A stretch of 64,000 nucleotides of DNA from Chitinophagales bacterium (GTDB lineage Bacteria; Bacteroidota; Bacteroidia; Chitinophagales; Chitinophagaceae), in the NCBI GenBank assembly GCA_020636495.1, contig JACJXQ010000008.1, forward strand, positions 1,984,001 to 2,048,000. Reading direction: 5' to 3'. How positions within the stretch are numbered: position 1 is the stretch's first letter; the number at the start of each line of letters is the position of its first letter. The translations under genes were made by a program, and so were the position numbers. Shown here in pieces: positions 8,560 through 17,830 of this stretch. The notes under the pieces are model-generated. The model worked only from the letters and a program-made list of their open reading frames with translations, searched no databases and was not told the DNA's origin.

Positions 8560-9108
8560 TCACGCCTGCTCATGTATAGCTATGAAACCCTGCAATAATT
8601 GCTGCAGATGTGTTTGCGGAATACTCAGAACCGGATGGAGTTCTATATCGTTATTTGCCAATTCGTTCGGGATATCAGCGTATGGATCAGGTAATTCGTT
8701 CCCTGTATTGCAATGCGCTATAATAGTGTCATATTCCCTTTTGATAATAATGGTTTCTTCTGCCGCGGATGCCGTTTCAACTCCATTACCTGATGGAGAA
8801 AAGGACAGGCAGAACAATATTGATATGCTTTCGGACCTGACGTCGGGGAAAAAGTCGTATTGAATGGCTTTGATCCTGATCCACATTTCAGATGAGTTGC
8901 CCATGTTATTGGCAGCAGCAATATTTACCAGGTCATTTACACGGGCATCTCTATGTAGTTTTGCTCCTTTGGAGTTGGTTAAAGTGATAGAGTATTCACT
9001 TCCTGCAAACAGGCAATCCCAGTCATTTATGTCCAGCAACCGATCTTTTGCTAAAAGGAACATGTCCCGGGCATCATCAATATCATTCATTTTAATACTG
9101 TATTCCAT
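8560..9108 (-). CDS. Conserved-looking protein of unknown function
   Basis: 182 residues, no signal peptide and no membrane segment. The N-terminus is acidic (MNDIDDARDMFLLAKDRLLDINDWDCLF) and is followed by an alpha/beta stretch with SITLTNSKGAKLHRDARVNDLVNI. I do not recognise the family. It is divergent from the Crp-type regulator at 9204, and the 95 bp between them holds a dyad and a sigma-54-like site pointing toward this gene, so regulation by that neighbour is plausible. Confidence 0.65.
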   Translation of the reverse strand: MEYSIKMNDIDDARDMFLLAKDRLLDINDWDCLFAGSEYSITLTNSKGAKLHRDARVNDLVNIAAANNMGNSSEMWIRIKAIQYDFFPDVRSESISILFCLSFSPSGNGVETASAAEETIIIKREYDTIIAHCNTGNELPDPYADIPNELANNDIELHPVLSIPQTHLQQLLQGFIAIHEQA

Positions 9109-9128
9109 ATAAGCAGGTGTTTCTTTAT

Positions 9129-9144
9129 ATTTACTACAGTAAAT
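9129..9144. promoter_or_regulatory. Dyad in the divergent promoter region
   Basis: ATTTACT, AC, AGTAAAT (9129-9144): a 7-bp perfect inverted repeat between two divergent starts. It may be bound by the adjacent Crp-type protein, but it does not look like the classical TGTGA-type Crp site. Confidence 0.4.
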
Positions 9145-9203
9145 TTCGTGCCACTTTTGTATTGAAATAACATTATTTATCTCTTACATGTTAATAAATT
9201 ATA

Positions 9204-9782
9204 TTGGATTTGCTTAGAATATTATATCAGCAAATTGTTGACGTTCACCCGGTTGATGAAATTGCCTGGCAGGAGATGTGTGTATGCTGGCATGAGATAG
9301 AATTGGGGCGAAAGCAAACGATCACCAGTATAGATGCGATTGAGAAGTACATGTATTTTGTAGCAGATGGTGTTCAGCGTGCTTTTATTGAACGAAATGG
9401 TAAGGAAGCCACTCTTGTTTTTAGTTACACGCATTCATTTTCGGGCATCATAGATAGTTTCCTTTTACAACAACCATCCCGTTATTGCCTGGAAACAATA
9501 ACAAGGAGCAAGCTCTTGCGTATTCACTTCAATGATTTTTCGAAGCTGTTAAATAAACACAGGTGTATTGAAACCTGGGCAAGGGTTGCTCTCACCCAGG
9601 CTCTTGCGGGTACTCTTCAACGTAATATAGAGTTACTATCCTATACGGCAGAAGAGCGTTTTACAACATTGTTAAGACGTAGCCCACAGGTGTTAAATAT
9701 GATACCACATAAATATCTCGCATCCTACATTGGTGTTGATCCTACTACATTTAGTAAGCTTTTAGGTAGGGTAAAACTGTAA
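9204..9782 (+). CDS. Crp/Fnr family transcriptional regulator
   Basis: 192 residues from a TTG start (no in-frame ATG exists until well inside the domain). The N-terminal ~115 residues form the cyclic-nucleotide-binding-like beta roll (RKQTITSIDAIEKYMYFVADGVQRAF...FSGIIDSFLLQQPS). A dimer helix and a C-terminal helix-turn-helix (PHKYLASYIGVDPTTFSKLLGRV) follow. The Cys residues do not form an Fnr cluster motif, and the usual cAMP-binding signature is not evident, so the ligand is unknown. It is followed after 60 bp by a DinB-like gene, a pairing common in Bacteroidota. Confidence 0.85.
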   Translation: MDLLRILYQQIVDVHPVDEIAWQEMCVCWHEIELGRKQTITSIDAIEKYMYFVADGVQRAFIERNGKEATLVFSYTHSFSGIIDSFLLQQPSRYCLETITRSKLLRIHFNDFSKLLNKHRCIETWARVALTQALAGTLQRNIELLSYTAEERFTTLLRRSPQVLNMIPHKYLASYIGVDPTTFSKLLGRVKL

Positions 9783-9842
9783 AATCTTGGTGCATACCAA
9801 GATTTGATAATAAATGTGCAGGTAGCTTTGTTTTAAATATTC

Positions 9843-10436
9843 ATGTTTATGCCAGTTTTCAAAATACAATCACTTATCAATGATCTGGAAAAGGATGTAC
9901 AATACACTTTGACAGAACTGTCAACATTACAGCATTTGACACAAAGAGAACTATTAGAACAGCCAGCCTCGGGCAAATGGAGTATTGCACAAGTGCTGGA
10001 ACATCTTAACGGCTATAACCGGTTTTATCTAAAGGCATTAGAACAGGCAGTTTCGACTAGCAAGGTGAGTATCGCCACAGAATATAAAACAGGCTGGCTT
10101 GGACAGTATTTTACCAAACTTATGCAGCCCGGAGAGAATGGTAAAATAGGAAAGAAAATGTCAGCACCTGCTGAATATAACTTCGGGCCTGGCCTTGATA
10201 CTGATAAAGTATTGTCAGAGTTTGCCGCAGGGCAGAAGCATTTGTTGCATCTATTGGAAAAGGCTCGTAAGGCAGATATGCGTAGTGTGCGTGTACCTAT
10301 CAGCTTAACAAAGTTGGTAAAATTGAAACTTGGAGACACATTTCGTTTTGTTGTCGCACATCAACTCAGGCATTTCATACAAATAAATAGTATCAGGAAG
10401 CAAGCACTAAATATCAATACTGCACCAGCAATTTAG
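9843..10436 (+). CDS. DinB-like four-helix-bundle protein
   Basis: 197 residues. GKWSIAQVLEHLNGYNR near residue 50 and the late HQLRHFIQIN stretch supply the three His residues of the DinB/YfiT metal-binding triad. Family members are often thiol transferases or of unknown activity. The N-terminal start could equally be the Met two codons in. It probably shares transcription with the Crp-type gene 60 bp upstream. Confidence 0.8.
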   Translation: MFMPVFKIQSLINDLEKDVQYTLTELSTLQHLTQRELLEQPASGKWSIAQVLEHLNGYNRFYLKALEQAVSTSKVSIATEYKTGWLGQYFTKLMQPGENGKIGKKMSAPAEYNFGPGLDTDKVLSEFAAGQKHLLHLLEKARKADMRSVRVPISLTKLVKLKLGDTFRFVVAHQLRHFIQINSIRKQALNINTAPAI

Positions 10437-10487
10437 TAGGCTTGCTATTGTATTTTCGTAACTTACATTTTCTTAAAATTTAGTTAC

Positions 10488-12761
10488 ATGGCAAGTTTGA
10501 TCAGAAAGGAAGATGCGCTGGAATATCATGCAAAGGGAAGGCCCGGAAAAATAGAAGTAATATCAACCAAAGAGACCAAAACCCAGAGGGATCTTGCGTT
10601 AGCGTATTCACCCGGCGTTGCGGAGCCATGTAAAGAGATACATAAGAACACTGATGATGTATATAAATATACTGCCAAGGGCAACCTTGTAGGAGTGATA
10701 AGTAATGGTACAGCTGTTTTAGGTCTGGGAGATATAGGGCCTGAGGCATCAAAACCTGTAATGGAAGGCAAGGGCGTATTATTTAAAATTTTCGCTGATA
10801 TCGATGTTTTTGATATTGAGCTGAATGCTAGTGACGTAGATAGTTTTTGCAATGCAGTAAAGGCTATGGAGCCTACATTTGGAGGAGTAAACCTGGAGGA
10901 TATTAAAGCACCTGAATGCTTCGAGATAGAAAAAAGACTGAAGAAGGAGATGAATATTCCTGTCATGCACGATGATCAGCACGGTACAGCAATTATATCA
11001 GGTGCAGCTTTGCAAAATGCATTAGAGTTAGTAAAAAAAGAAATAACAAAAGTAAAACTGGTAGTGAGTGGCGCAGGTGCATCTGCTATATCCTGCTGCA
11101 GGATATACATAGCGCTTGGTGTTGATGTAAAGAACATATACATGTTTGACAGTAAGGGGTTGATAACAACCGACAGGGATGACCTTGATGAGTATAAACA
11201 ACAATTTGCGCAAACGGGAGGAAATATCCCTTTAGAAGAAGCTTTGAGTGGCGCAGATGTTTTTATCGGTTTGTCGAAGGGTAACCTGCTGACTAAGGAA
11301 ATGATAAAGCCAATGGCAGAAAATCCTGTAATTTTCGCATTGGCAAATCCTGATCCTGAGATACCGTATGATGATGCTATGGAGTCGAGGCCGGATGCTA
11401 TTATGGCTACAGGCAGGAGTGATTATCCTAACCAGGTAAATAATGTGTTAGGTTTCCCTTACATATTCAGAGGCGCTCTTGACGTTCGTGCAACTATGAT
11501 AAATGAGGAAATGAAACTTGCTGCTGTAAAAGCATTGGCAGCATTAGCCAAAGAACCTGTTCCTGAAATAGTGAATGTGGCATATAATGAGAAAAGCCTG
11601 GAATATGGTTCAACTTATATTATTCCCAAACCAATAGATTCACGCTTATTGGTGACTGTGGCACCGGCTGTTGCTAAAGCAGCCATGGATAGTGGTGTGG
11701 CAAAGAGCCCGATAACGGATTGGGATGCTTATAAAGAGGAACTATATAAACGTTTGGGTACCGATGATAATATTTTGCGCTGGGCAATAAATAAAGCAAA
11801 GCAAAATCCCAAACGCGTAGTGTTTGCAGAAGCCGAAAATCTGAAAGTATTAAAAGCTGCACAAATAGTTAAAGATGAGGGTATAGCCGTCCCGATATTG
11901 TTAGGAAATGAAAAGAAGATCAAAGCACTGATAAAGGATAATAAGATTCAACTTTCAGATGTAGAGATATTAGACCCGCGAAGCGATGACACTACCGACC
12001 GTAGAGATAAATTTGGCAATGCCTTTTTTATGAAACGCCACAGAAGAGGATATAACCTGTATGAGGCTAAAAAGATCATGCGAGAACGCCCGTATTTTGG
12101 ATGTATGATGGTGGATATGGGAGAAGCTGATGCGCTTATTTCCGGCCTTACACGTCAGTATCCTGACACGATAAGACCTGCCCTGGAAATAATTGGTACC
12201 CACGAAACGGCCAAGCGTGTAGCCGGTATGTATATCATGCTTACCAAACGAGGCCCTTTATTCTTTGCTGATACAACAATAAATTTTAACCCTACAGAAG
12301 AGGAACTGACAGACATTACATTACAAACAGCAAGAGCCGTGCAGCATTTCAATATCAGGCCTCGCATAGCTATGTTATCATATTCTAATTTTGGGGCAAC
12401 ACCTTCGCCGGAGGCCAACCTGGTCAGAAATGTAGTAGCTAAAATAAAGCAGATGCATCCTGAATTGATAATAGATGGAGAGATGCAGGCTGGAGTGGCC
12501 TTCAATAAAGATCTGTTAAGGGAGAATTACCCTTTTTCAGACCTGGTAAATGAGACTCCCAATACGCTTATATTTCCGAACTTGGCTGCAGGTAACATTG
12601 CCTATCATTTGTTGCAGGAGTTGGGTGGTTCTGAGGCTGTAGGCCCCATATTATTAGGGTTGAGAAAACCTGTTCATGTTCTGCAATTGGGCAGTACTGT
12701 CAGGCAGATAGTTAACATGGTGGCGATAGCTGTCGTTGATGCTCAATCTAAAACGATATAG
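10488..12761 (+). CDS. maeB: NADP-dependent malic enzyme with PTA-like C-domain
   Basis: 757 residues, the length of the large bacterial malic enzymes. The N-terminal malic domain has GGVNLEDIKAPECFEIE (~127) and the metal-binding MHDDQHGTA (~157). The nucleotide fold has VSGAGASAIS (~190), then ANPDPEIPYDDA. From about residue 430 a phosphotransacetylase-like domain follows (VVFAEAENLKVLKAAQ...), which in studied homologs is regulatory rather than catalytic. The reaction is malate + NADP to pyruvate + CO2 + NADPH, feeding anabolic reductant and pyruvate. It is complete and likely monocistronic, or co-transcribed with the flavoprotein 43 bp downstream. Confidence 0.95.
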   Translation: MASLIRKEDALEYHAKGRPGKIEVISTKETKTQRDLALAYSPGVAEPCKEIHKNTDDVYKYTAKGNLVGVISNGTAVLGLGDIGPEASKPVMEGKGVLFKIFADIDVFDIELNASDVDSFCNAVKAMEPTFGGVNLEDIKAPECFEIEKRLKKEMNIPVMHDDQHGTAIISGAALQNALELVKKEITKVKLVVSGAGASAISCCRIYIALGVDVKNIYMFDSKGLITTDRDDLDEYKQQFAQTGGNIPLEEALSGADVFIGLSKGNLLTKEMIKPMAENPVIFALANPDPEIPYDDAMESRPDAIMATGRSDYPNQVNNVLGFPYIFRGALDVRATMINEEMKLAAVKALAALAKEPVPEIVNVAYNEKSLEYGSTYIIPKPIDSRLLVTVAPAVAKAAMDSGVAKSPITDWDAYKEELYKRLGTDDNILRWAINKAKQNPKRVVFAEAENLKVLKAAQIVKDEGIAVPILLGNEKKIKALIKDNKIQLSDVEILDPRSDDTTDRRDKFGNAFFMKRHRRGYNLYEAKKIMRERPYFGCMMVDMGEADALISGLTRQYPDTIRPALEIIGTHETAKRVAGMYIMLTKRGPLFFADTTINFNPTEEELTDITLQTARAVQHFNIRPRIAMLSYSNFGATPSPEANLVRNVVAKIKQMHPELIIDGEMQAGVAFNKDLLRENYPFSDLVNETPNTLIFPNLAAGNIAYHLLQELGGSEAVGPILLGLRKPVHVLQLGSTVRQIVNMVAIAVVDAQSKTI

Positions 12762-12804
12762 AATATAAACAGCCTGTTAGCAGTAGCGGTACTTAAAAAC
12801 ATTC

Positions 12805-14016
12805 ATGCGGATAGCAATAATAGGGGCAGGGGCTGCGGGTTGTTTTGCAGCAGCTAATATTCCTTATCAAAAGGAAAGAGAGGTTGTTGTTTTTGAAAAA
12901 ACAAACAAGGTTTTGCAAAAAGTGAAAGTGTCGGGTGGAGGACGGTGTAACGTTACTCACGCATGCTTTGATATTCCTGAACTGCTGAAACGCTACCCAA
13001 GAGGGCAACGTTTTTTGCGTAAAACATTATATCAATTTACCCCACAGGATACTATAGATTGGTTTCAGTCGAGAGGCGTCAAACTGAAAACAGAAGATGA
13101 TGGCAGGATGTTCCCTGTTTCAGATGACTCCCAGACGATCATAGATTGCATATGGCAACAAATGCAAATAAATAAAGCCCAGGTAAGGTATGGTAAAGCT
13201 GTAGAGAAGATAGAACCACTGGCTGAAGGGGGCAGATTAACCTTTAAAGATGGCAGTGATTACGTTGCTGACCGTGTATTGATAGCCTGCGGTGGTTTTC
13301 CTAAACTGGAGCAGTTTAAATGGATAACTGAAACGGGGCATACAATACAGTCTCCCGTTCCTTCTTTGTTTACATTTAATATCCCTAAACATCCTGTTAC
13401 AGAATTAATGGGAGTGAGTGTTCCAATGGTAACAGTTAAGATACAGGGTAGTAAGATATCAGAAACAGGACCGATACTCATCACTCATTGGGGATTGAGC
13501 GGACCTGTTGTACTACGTTGTTCTGCATGGGGGGCTAGAGAACTGCATGAGCGTAATTATGATTTCAAAATATTGGTCAATTGGTTGAATGACCATAAAG
13601 AACATGATGTAAGGGAGCAAATTAGCAGGCTGAGGCAGGAACAAGGTAAGCAACTCGTACATGGCAGGAATCCATTCGGCTTGCCCAAAAGGTTATGGGA
13701 ATATATGTTACAGCAATGTGGCATAGGGGAGGAAACCCGTTGGGGGGAACTGCCTGCTAAGGTGCAGAACAAAATGGTAACAATCCTTGTAAGTAATGAG
13801 TATTATGTTTCGGGTAAAACCACTTTTAAAGAGGAGTTTGTTACCAGCGGGGGAGTGACTTTGTCTGAGGTAGATGCACAAAGTGTATCCAGTAAGATAG
13901 TAAGGGGCTTATATTTTGCCGGTGAGATAATGGATGTAGATGGTATTACCGGCGGATATAATTTCCAGCATGCATGGAGCAGTGGCTATATTGCTGCTCA
14001 GAATATGATAAAATAG
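12805..14016 (+). CDS. HI0933/BaiN-family FAD-dependent oxidoreductase
   Basis: 403 residues. FAD-binding GAGAAGCFAA at 7-16, the family signature SGGGRCNVTH at 43-52, and a C-terminal GLYFAGEIMDVDGITGGYNFQHAWSSGY motif identify the HI0933-like flavoproteins (TIGR00275-type, ~400 residues). Members are annotated as aminoacetone oxidase or bile-acid-type reductases, but physiological substrates are mostly unknown. It lies 43 bp after maeB on the same strand and its end meets the NlpC/P60 gene tail to tail with 7 bp between. Confidence 0.88.
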   Translation: MRIAIIGAGAAGCFAAANIPYQKEREVVVFEKTNKVLQKVKVSGGGRCNVTHACFDIPELLKRYPRGQRFLRKTLYQFTPQDTIDWFQSRGVKLKTEDDGRMFPVSDDSQTIIDCIWQQMQINKAQVRYGKAVEKIEPLAEGGRLTFKDGSDYVADRVLIACGGFPKLEQFKWITETGHTIQSPVPSLFTFNIPKHPVTELMGVSVPMVTVKIQGSKISETGPILITHWGLSGPVVLRCSAWGARELHERNYDFKILVNWLNDHKEHDVREQISRLRQEQGKQLVHGRNPFGLPKRLWEYMLQQCGIGEETRWGELPAKVQNKMVTILVSNEYYVSGKTTFKEEFVTSGGVTLSEVDAQSVSSKIVRGLYFAGEIMDVDGITGGYNFQHAWSSGYIAAQNMIK

Positions 14017-14023
14017 GAAATGA

Positions 14024-14704
14024 TTAAAGTAGCTGTTTTTCCTTGTCTCCCTTAGGTATTTTGCCTGCACCTGCAAAGCGCTTAGACCAGTATGATTCAG
14101 TAATGTTGCTGATCATTACACCACTGGATGATGCATGCACAAAGAAGTTGTTCGCCAGGTATATCCCAACATGAGAAATTCGTTTACCTCTTGTACGGAA
14201 GAATACCAGATCTCCTTCAATCAGATTATCAATATCCCATACCATTTTGCACGAATGGAACTGATCCCTGGAGGTTCTAACTAATTCAGTGCAAAAAACT
14301 TCTTCGTATAACTTTTGAACAAAGGCTGAACAATCGATACCGGACTTATCAGTGCCTCCGTAGCTGTACTTTACACCATACCAGTCATCAATGAATTTGT
14401 ATAGTATATAGTTGGACATGGCTTTAGGTACCAGCCCAATCATTGTTGCGTATTTACTTAACAGTTCATCAGAAACAACAGGTTGTGGTTTTAGCTTATC
14501 GCCTGCTATCACTTTTATCTGTCTGCTGGCAGAAGGAGAAATGCTAATATCCTCAATAAACCGGACGTTGCCTTGTTTTTTAGCATAACGATATGATTGA
14601 GGGGACAAAAGTTCCTGGCTGCTGTTACAGCTTGCAGATATCACCAGAAAAATAGCCAAACATGCAGTCCAGCACATGTGTATGGTTAGCCTCATTATCC
14701 TCAC
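14024..14704 (-). CDS. NlpC/P60 (C40) cell-wall peptidase lipoprotein
   Basis: 226 residues. The signal ends in the lipobox ISAS-C26, so it is a lipoprotein of the envelope. The C-terminal NlpC/P60 domain has catalytic Cys125 (GIDCSAFVQKLY), His178 (ISHVGIYL) and a second polar His190 (FFVHAS). These peptidases cleave D-glutamyl-diaminopimelate-type bonds in peptidoglycan stems. The N-terminal ~75 mature residues carry no recognisable SH3 domain. The intergenic space to the next gene is AT-rich. Confidence 0.9.
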   Translation of the reverse strand: MRIMRLTIHMCWTACLAIFLVISASCNSSQELLSPQSYRYAKKQGNVRFIEDISISPSASRQIKVIAGDKLKPQPVVSDELLSKYATMIGLVPKAMSNYILYKFIDDWYGVKYSYGGTDKSGIDCSAFVQKLYEEVFCTELVRTSRDQFHSCKMVWDIDNLIEGDLVFFRTRGKRISHVGIYLANNFFVHASSSGVMISNITESYWSKRFAGAGKIPKGDKEKQLL

Positions 14705-14816
14705 CTTGTACTATTGCAATATTATATAATACTGCTAAAAAAGCAAACATTTTAAAGGAAAAATTATGTGAGCTAGGAATTAAAGGATGTAAATAATTGA
14801 AAACCAGTTATTTGTG

Positions 14817-15287
14817 CTATTTTGAGATAGCTACGAACGTCATGTCCAGTCTGACATCAATTCCATTTTCTACCACTCTTTGACGAACATCTAGCTTATC
14901 GAACGTCATATTCAATATCTCCCATTGGAACCTCGCGTCCGGGTCTCCTCCGTAATCCATAAAATAGATATATCGCAGATCACCGGTCATCTGCCACAAA
15001 AAGGGTGTGTAAGTTGGGGCATTACCAGTGCCAAGGCTATCAAGGCAATTGATTGCTCCTTCGTGGTATTTGCCTGAACTGCCAGGGATAAACTCATAGT
15101 AGTTGTCCTGCTGGCAGGGCGGTAATGATGTCATACCTCCATTACCCGTTATATTGATCAGTTTCCAATTGGATGCCTCCAGCATATCCCGGCGGTTTTT
15201 CAGGTCACCGCGAACATTTTTACGTTTGCATGCTGTTACAGATACCACGAGGATAAGCAACAGTACAACTAGTTTCTTCATTTTCAT
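14817..15287 (-). CDS. Small lipoprotein, unknown function
   Basis: 156 residues; MKMKKLVVLLLILVVSVTAC gives a clear lipobox with Cys20, so the start could be Met1 or Met3. The mature part (LEASNWKLINITGNGG, PPCQQDNYYEFIPG, GKYHEGAINCLDS, WQMTGDLRYIYF) has the spacing of a lipocalin-like beta barrel (W near the start, CxxDxxYxF), as in many Bacteroidota lipocalin-like lipoproteins. The assignment is by pattern only. Confidence 0.75.
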   Translation of the reverse strand: MKMKKLVVLLLILVVSVTACKRKNVRGDLKNRRDMLEASNWKLINITGNGGMTSLPPCQQDNYYEFIPGSSGKYHEGAINCLDSLGTGNAPTYTPFLWQMTGDLRYIYFMDYGGDPDARFQWEILNMTFDKLDVRQRVVENGIDVRLDMTFVAISK

Positions 15288-15391
15288 TTAATTAAATGAC
15301 AATGCAATTTAAATAAATACTATTCCTTTTTTTGTTATTTGCTTGCTAATGATAGGAGATATAGCTTATATGCGATTTAGTGTAATGATTT

Positions 15392-16324
15392 TCAATTCTT
15401 TATCTCTTTTTCTTTGACCTTGTCAGCCGTAATAATACTCGATATTTGTCTGCCCATTAATATATGAGCTTTGTCATTTGGGTGACCATCATGGGTTGAT
15501 ATGCAGTAATATCCGTCGTCAGCATCGATAAACATCTCCGGTCCGTCTAGCACCGTTATTCCATTGGCACTAGTAAACTGCAAAAAATACTGTCTGAAAT
15601 TTTTAAAGTACCCGATATTTTTGGTCAAGTTGAAATCCGGCATCAGGTACAGTATAATTGTCGTATTATGTATTTTATTCACAGTCTGCAAATAATTCAT
15701 TGCCCTATTCATTTCGTCCTTTTTCTCTGTGTATGCTATTTCTTTTAGGTAGTGGAAATCACCAATGGGTAGCGGAATGCCTTTACGACGTAACGTATTT
15801 TGAATATTACTGCTGAGAAAATTGATCATTGCAGAGTTTCGATATAAGAAATGAACAATATTACGTATGCCTTTTGGTTGTGTGTTCTTACCCAGTTTTT
15901 TTATTTCAGCCTTGTTTGAATCCGAATGTTGCAGGCTGAATAATTTATTGATGGAGCCTTTATTGAAGCTGACATCATTCCAATTAACACCAATAACAAT
16001 AATATCTCCTGTAGTGAGTTCTTTCTCGATAGATCTTATTTTACCTATATAATCTACCCAATTGTCACTGCTATGGCTATAGTCTGCAACATAGTAGCCA
16101 TCTACATTTATCGTATTAATCAGGCGGTTCTCTTTTTTTATACCTAATCCCTTAGTATATGAGTCACCCAGCAGATAAATAGTATTAGGTGTATTTGCCG
16201 GTTTTGTAGAGTTTTCCTGTTGATCTGTTATGTCATTTACCTGCTCGATTCCCCAGTGTTTATGCACCTGGAAAATGAATTCGCCCAGCAAAATAAATGC
16301 CAATATTTTCAACATTGTTCTCAT
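15392..16324 (-). CDS. SGNH-hydrolase-like partner of MBOAT 1
   Basis: 310 residues with an N-terminal membrane anchor (LKILAFILLGEFIF). The SGNH block I is LLGDSYTKG with Ser55, and block V is HDGHPND with Asp279/His281, so a GDSL-type esterase/acyltransferase fold is likely. The start codon overlaps the MBOAT stop by one base (TGATG), implying translational coupling. In DltB/DltD, AlgI/AlgJ-X and similar systems the MBOAT moves an acyl group across the membrane and the SGNH protein places it on a polymer; that role is inferred here. Confidence 0.8.
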   Translation of the reverse strand: MRTMLKILAFILLGEFIFQVHKHWGIEQVNDITDQQENSTKPANTPNTIYLLGDSYTKGLGIKKENRLINTINVDGYYVADYSHSSDNWVDYIGKIRSIEKELTTGDIIVIGVNWNDVSFNKGSINKLFSLQHSDSNKAEIKKLGKNTQPKGIRNIVHFLYRNSAMINFLSSNIQNTLRRKGIPLPIGDFHYLKEIAYTEKKDEMNRAMNYLQTVNKIHNTTIILYLMPDFNLTKNIGYFKNFRQYFLQFTSANGITVLDGPEMFIDADDGYYCISTHDGHPNDKAHILMGRQISSIITADKVKEKEIKN

Positions 16325-17754
16325 CAGAATCTGAAATAGATAAATTGTATTTCCAGGCCTCCGAATGCTTTCAGAATGATAAGCCAGAAAAGGATAGTGA
16401 TTACAATAAAGTTTAATACTCTGGTAGATAGAGAGCGTTCATTATGTCTTAACAACCAGTCTCCCGCCACTAGTGGCAAGATGTACAGAAAGATATCCAG
16501 ATATTTTGTTTCAATATTTCCGGGGTGTTTGATAATGTTAGTTATCATATATGATATATAGCCGGTTGCAGAAGATAGATTATCTGCCCGAAAAAAGACC
16601 CATGTTATTGTTACAAGTGAAAAAGTAACCAGCATTTGCCCGAGTTCTTTGAGGTTTGGGAGCACCTTGTTTTGTGCGACAATATCATTTACATGGTTAC
16701 GGTTCTTATCAAGTAGTAATATTGGCAAGAAGAGGCATGCATGTATAAAGCCCCATATTATGAAAGTCCAATTTGCGCCATGCCAAAAACCGCTTACTAG
16801 AAAGATAATGAACACGTTTCTTACTGTTTTTATCTTACCTTCTTTTGATCCTCCAAGAGGTATGTATAAGTAGTCGCGAAACCAGGAAGTGAGTGATATA
16901 TGCCACCTTCGCCAGAATTCAGCGATATCTCTTGAGAAATAAGGGAACCTGAAGTTGCTGAGCAACTCAAAACCCATAAGTTTAGCTGTTCCAATTGCGA
17001 TGTCAGAATACCCGCTGAAATCTCCATATATCTGGAAACTGAACGCAATAGCGCCTGACACCAGGCTATAGCCGTCCAGTTCCTGATAGTGCCCGAACGT
17101 GTAGTTAACTGTTTCAGCAAGACTGTCTGCGATGACTATCTTTTTGAATAAACCCCATAATATTAATCTTAAACCTTCCGTGGTCTGTTGTTTGTTGAAT
17201 TTCCGTGGAGTTTGAACTTGTGGCAGTAGATGTGACGCACGCTCTATAGGGCCGGCAACCAGTAAGGGGAAAAATCCAACAAAGACGGCATAGTCAATGA
17301 TATTTGTCACCGGCCTGATCTTACCCCTGTAAATGTCAAAAACGTAAGACATGCCATGAAATGTATAAAAGGAAATACCAACAGGCAGCATTATATTTAG
17401 CAATACCGGATTTGAGTGCAGCCCCAGCAGCTCCAATCCTTCTTTAAATTGTAGTGCAAAAAAGTTGTAATATTTGAATATGCCAAGTATGCCCAGGTTG
17501 TTGATTATACTGAGCCAGAGGAAAAGCTTTGCTTTTTTCTTGTTAGTAGATGCTACACCAAAGCCATAGGAGAAGTCTAACAGAGTACTTAGTGCCAGCA
17601 ATCCCATGAACTTCCAGCTCCACCAGCCATAAAAAAAATAACTGGCCACAAGGAGCAACAAATTTTGCAGCCGCAGAGATCTGTTAAAAACAAACCAGTA
17701 CAGCAGCAATACCATGGGTAGAAATAGTATGAATTCAAATGAATTAAACAGCAC
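16324..17754 (-). CDS. MBOAT family O-acyltransferase 1 (AlgI/DltB-like)
   Basis: 476 residues if the start is the GTG at 17754, which aligns with the ATG of both paralogs (LFNSFEF follows in all three); an ATG nine codons upstream is possible but adds unrelated residues. About ten or more TM helices. The family motifs FSGYSDIAIGTA, RDIAEFWRRWHISLTSWFRDY and SGFWHGANW are present, with the conserved His residues at RRWH and FWHG. It is more diverged than the pair at 18838 and 21296. Its role is predicted transfer of acyl (often acetyl) groups across the inner membrane for modification of a surface polymer. Confidence 0.9.
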   Translation of the reverse strand: MLFNSFEFILFLPMVLLLYWFVFNRSLRLQNLLLLVASYFFYGWWSWKFMGLLALSTLLDFSYGFGVASTNKKKAKLFLWLSIINNLGILGIFKYYNFFALQFKEGLELLGLHSNPVLLNIMLPVGISFYTFHGMSYVFDIYRGKIRPVTNIIDYAVFVGFFPLLVAGPIERASHLLPQVQTPRKFNKQQTTEGLRLILWGLFKKIVIADSLAETVNYTFGHYQELDGYSLVSGAIAFSFQIYGDFSGYSDIAIGTAKLMGFELLSNFRFPYFSRDIAEFWRRWHISLTSWFRDYLYIPLGGSKEGKIKTVRNVFIIFLVSGFWHGANWTFIIWGFIHACLFLPILLLDKNRNHVNDIVAQNKVLPNLKELGQMLVTFSLVTITWVFFRADNLSSATGYISYMITNIIKHPGNIETKYLDIFLYILPLVAGDWLLRHNERSLSTRVLNFIVITILFWLIILKAFGGLEIQFIYFRF

Positions 17755-17830
17755 TATGTCCTTGTTAGGTGAACAGGACAAATATATACCAGAGTTTGGT
17801 ATAACCTAAATCAGTTTCGTTTTCGGGAAG

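Noticed and set aside
10526..10966. 146-codon minus-strand open frame
   Set aside because: It lies inside maeB, which has all malic-enzyme motifs in frame; shadow.
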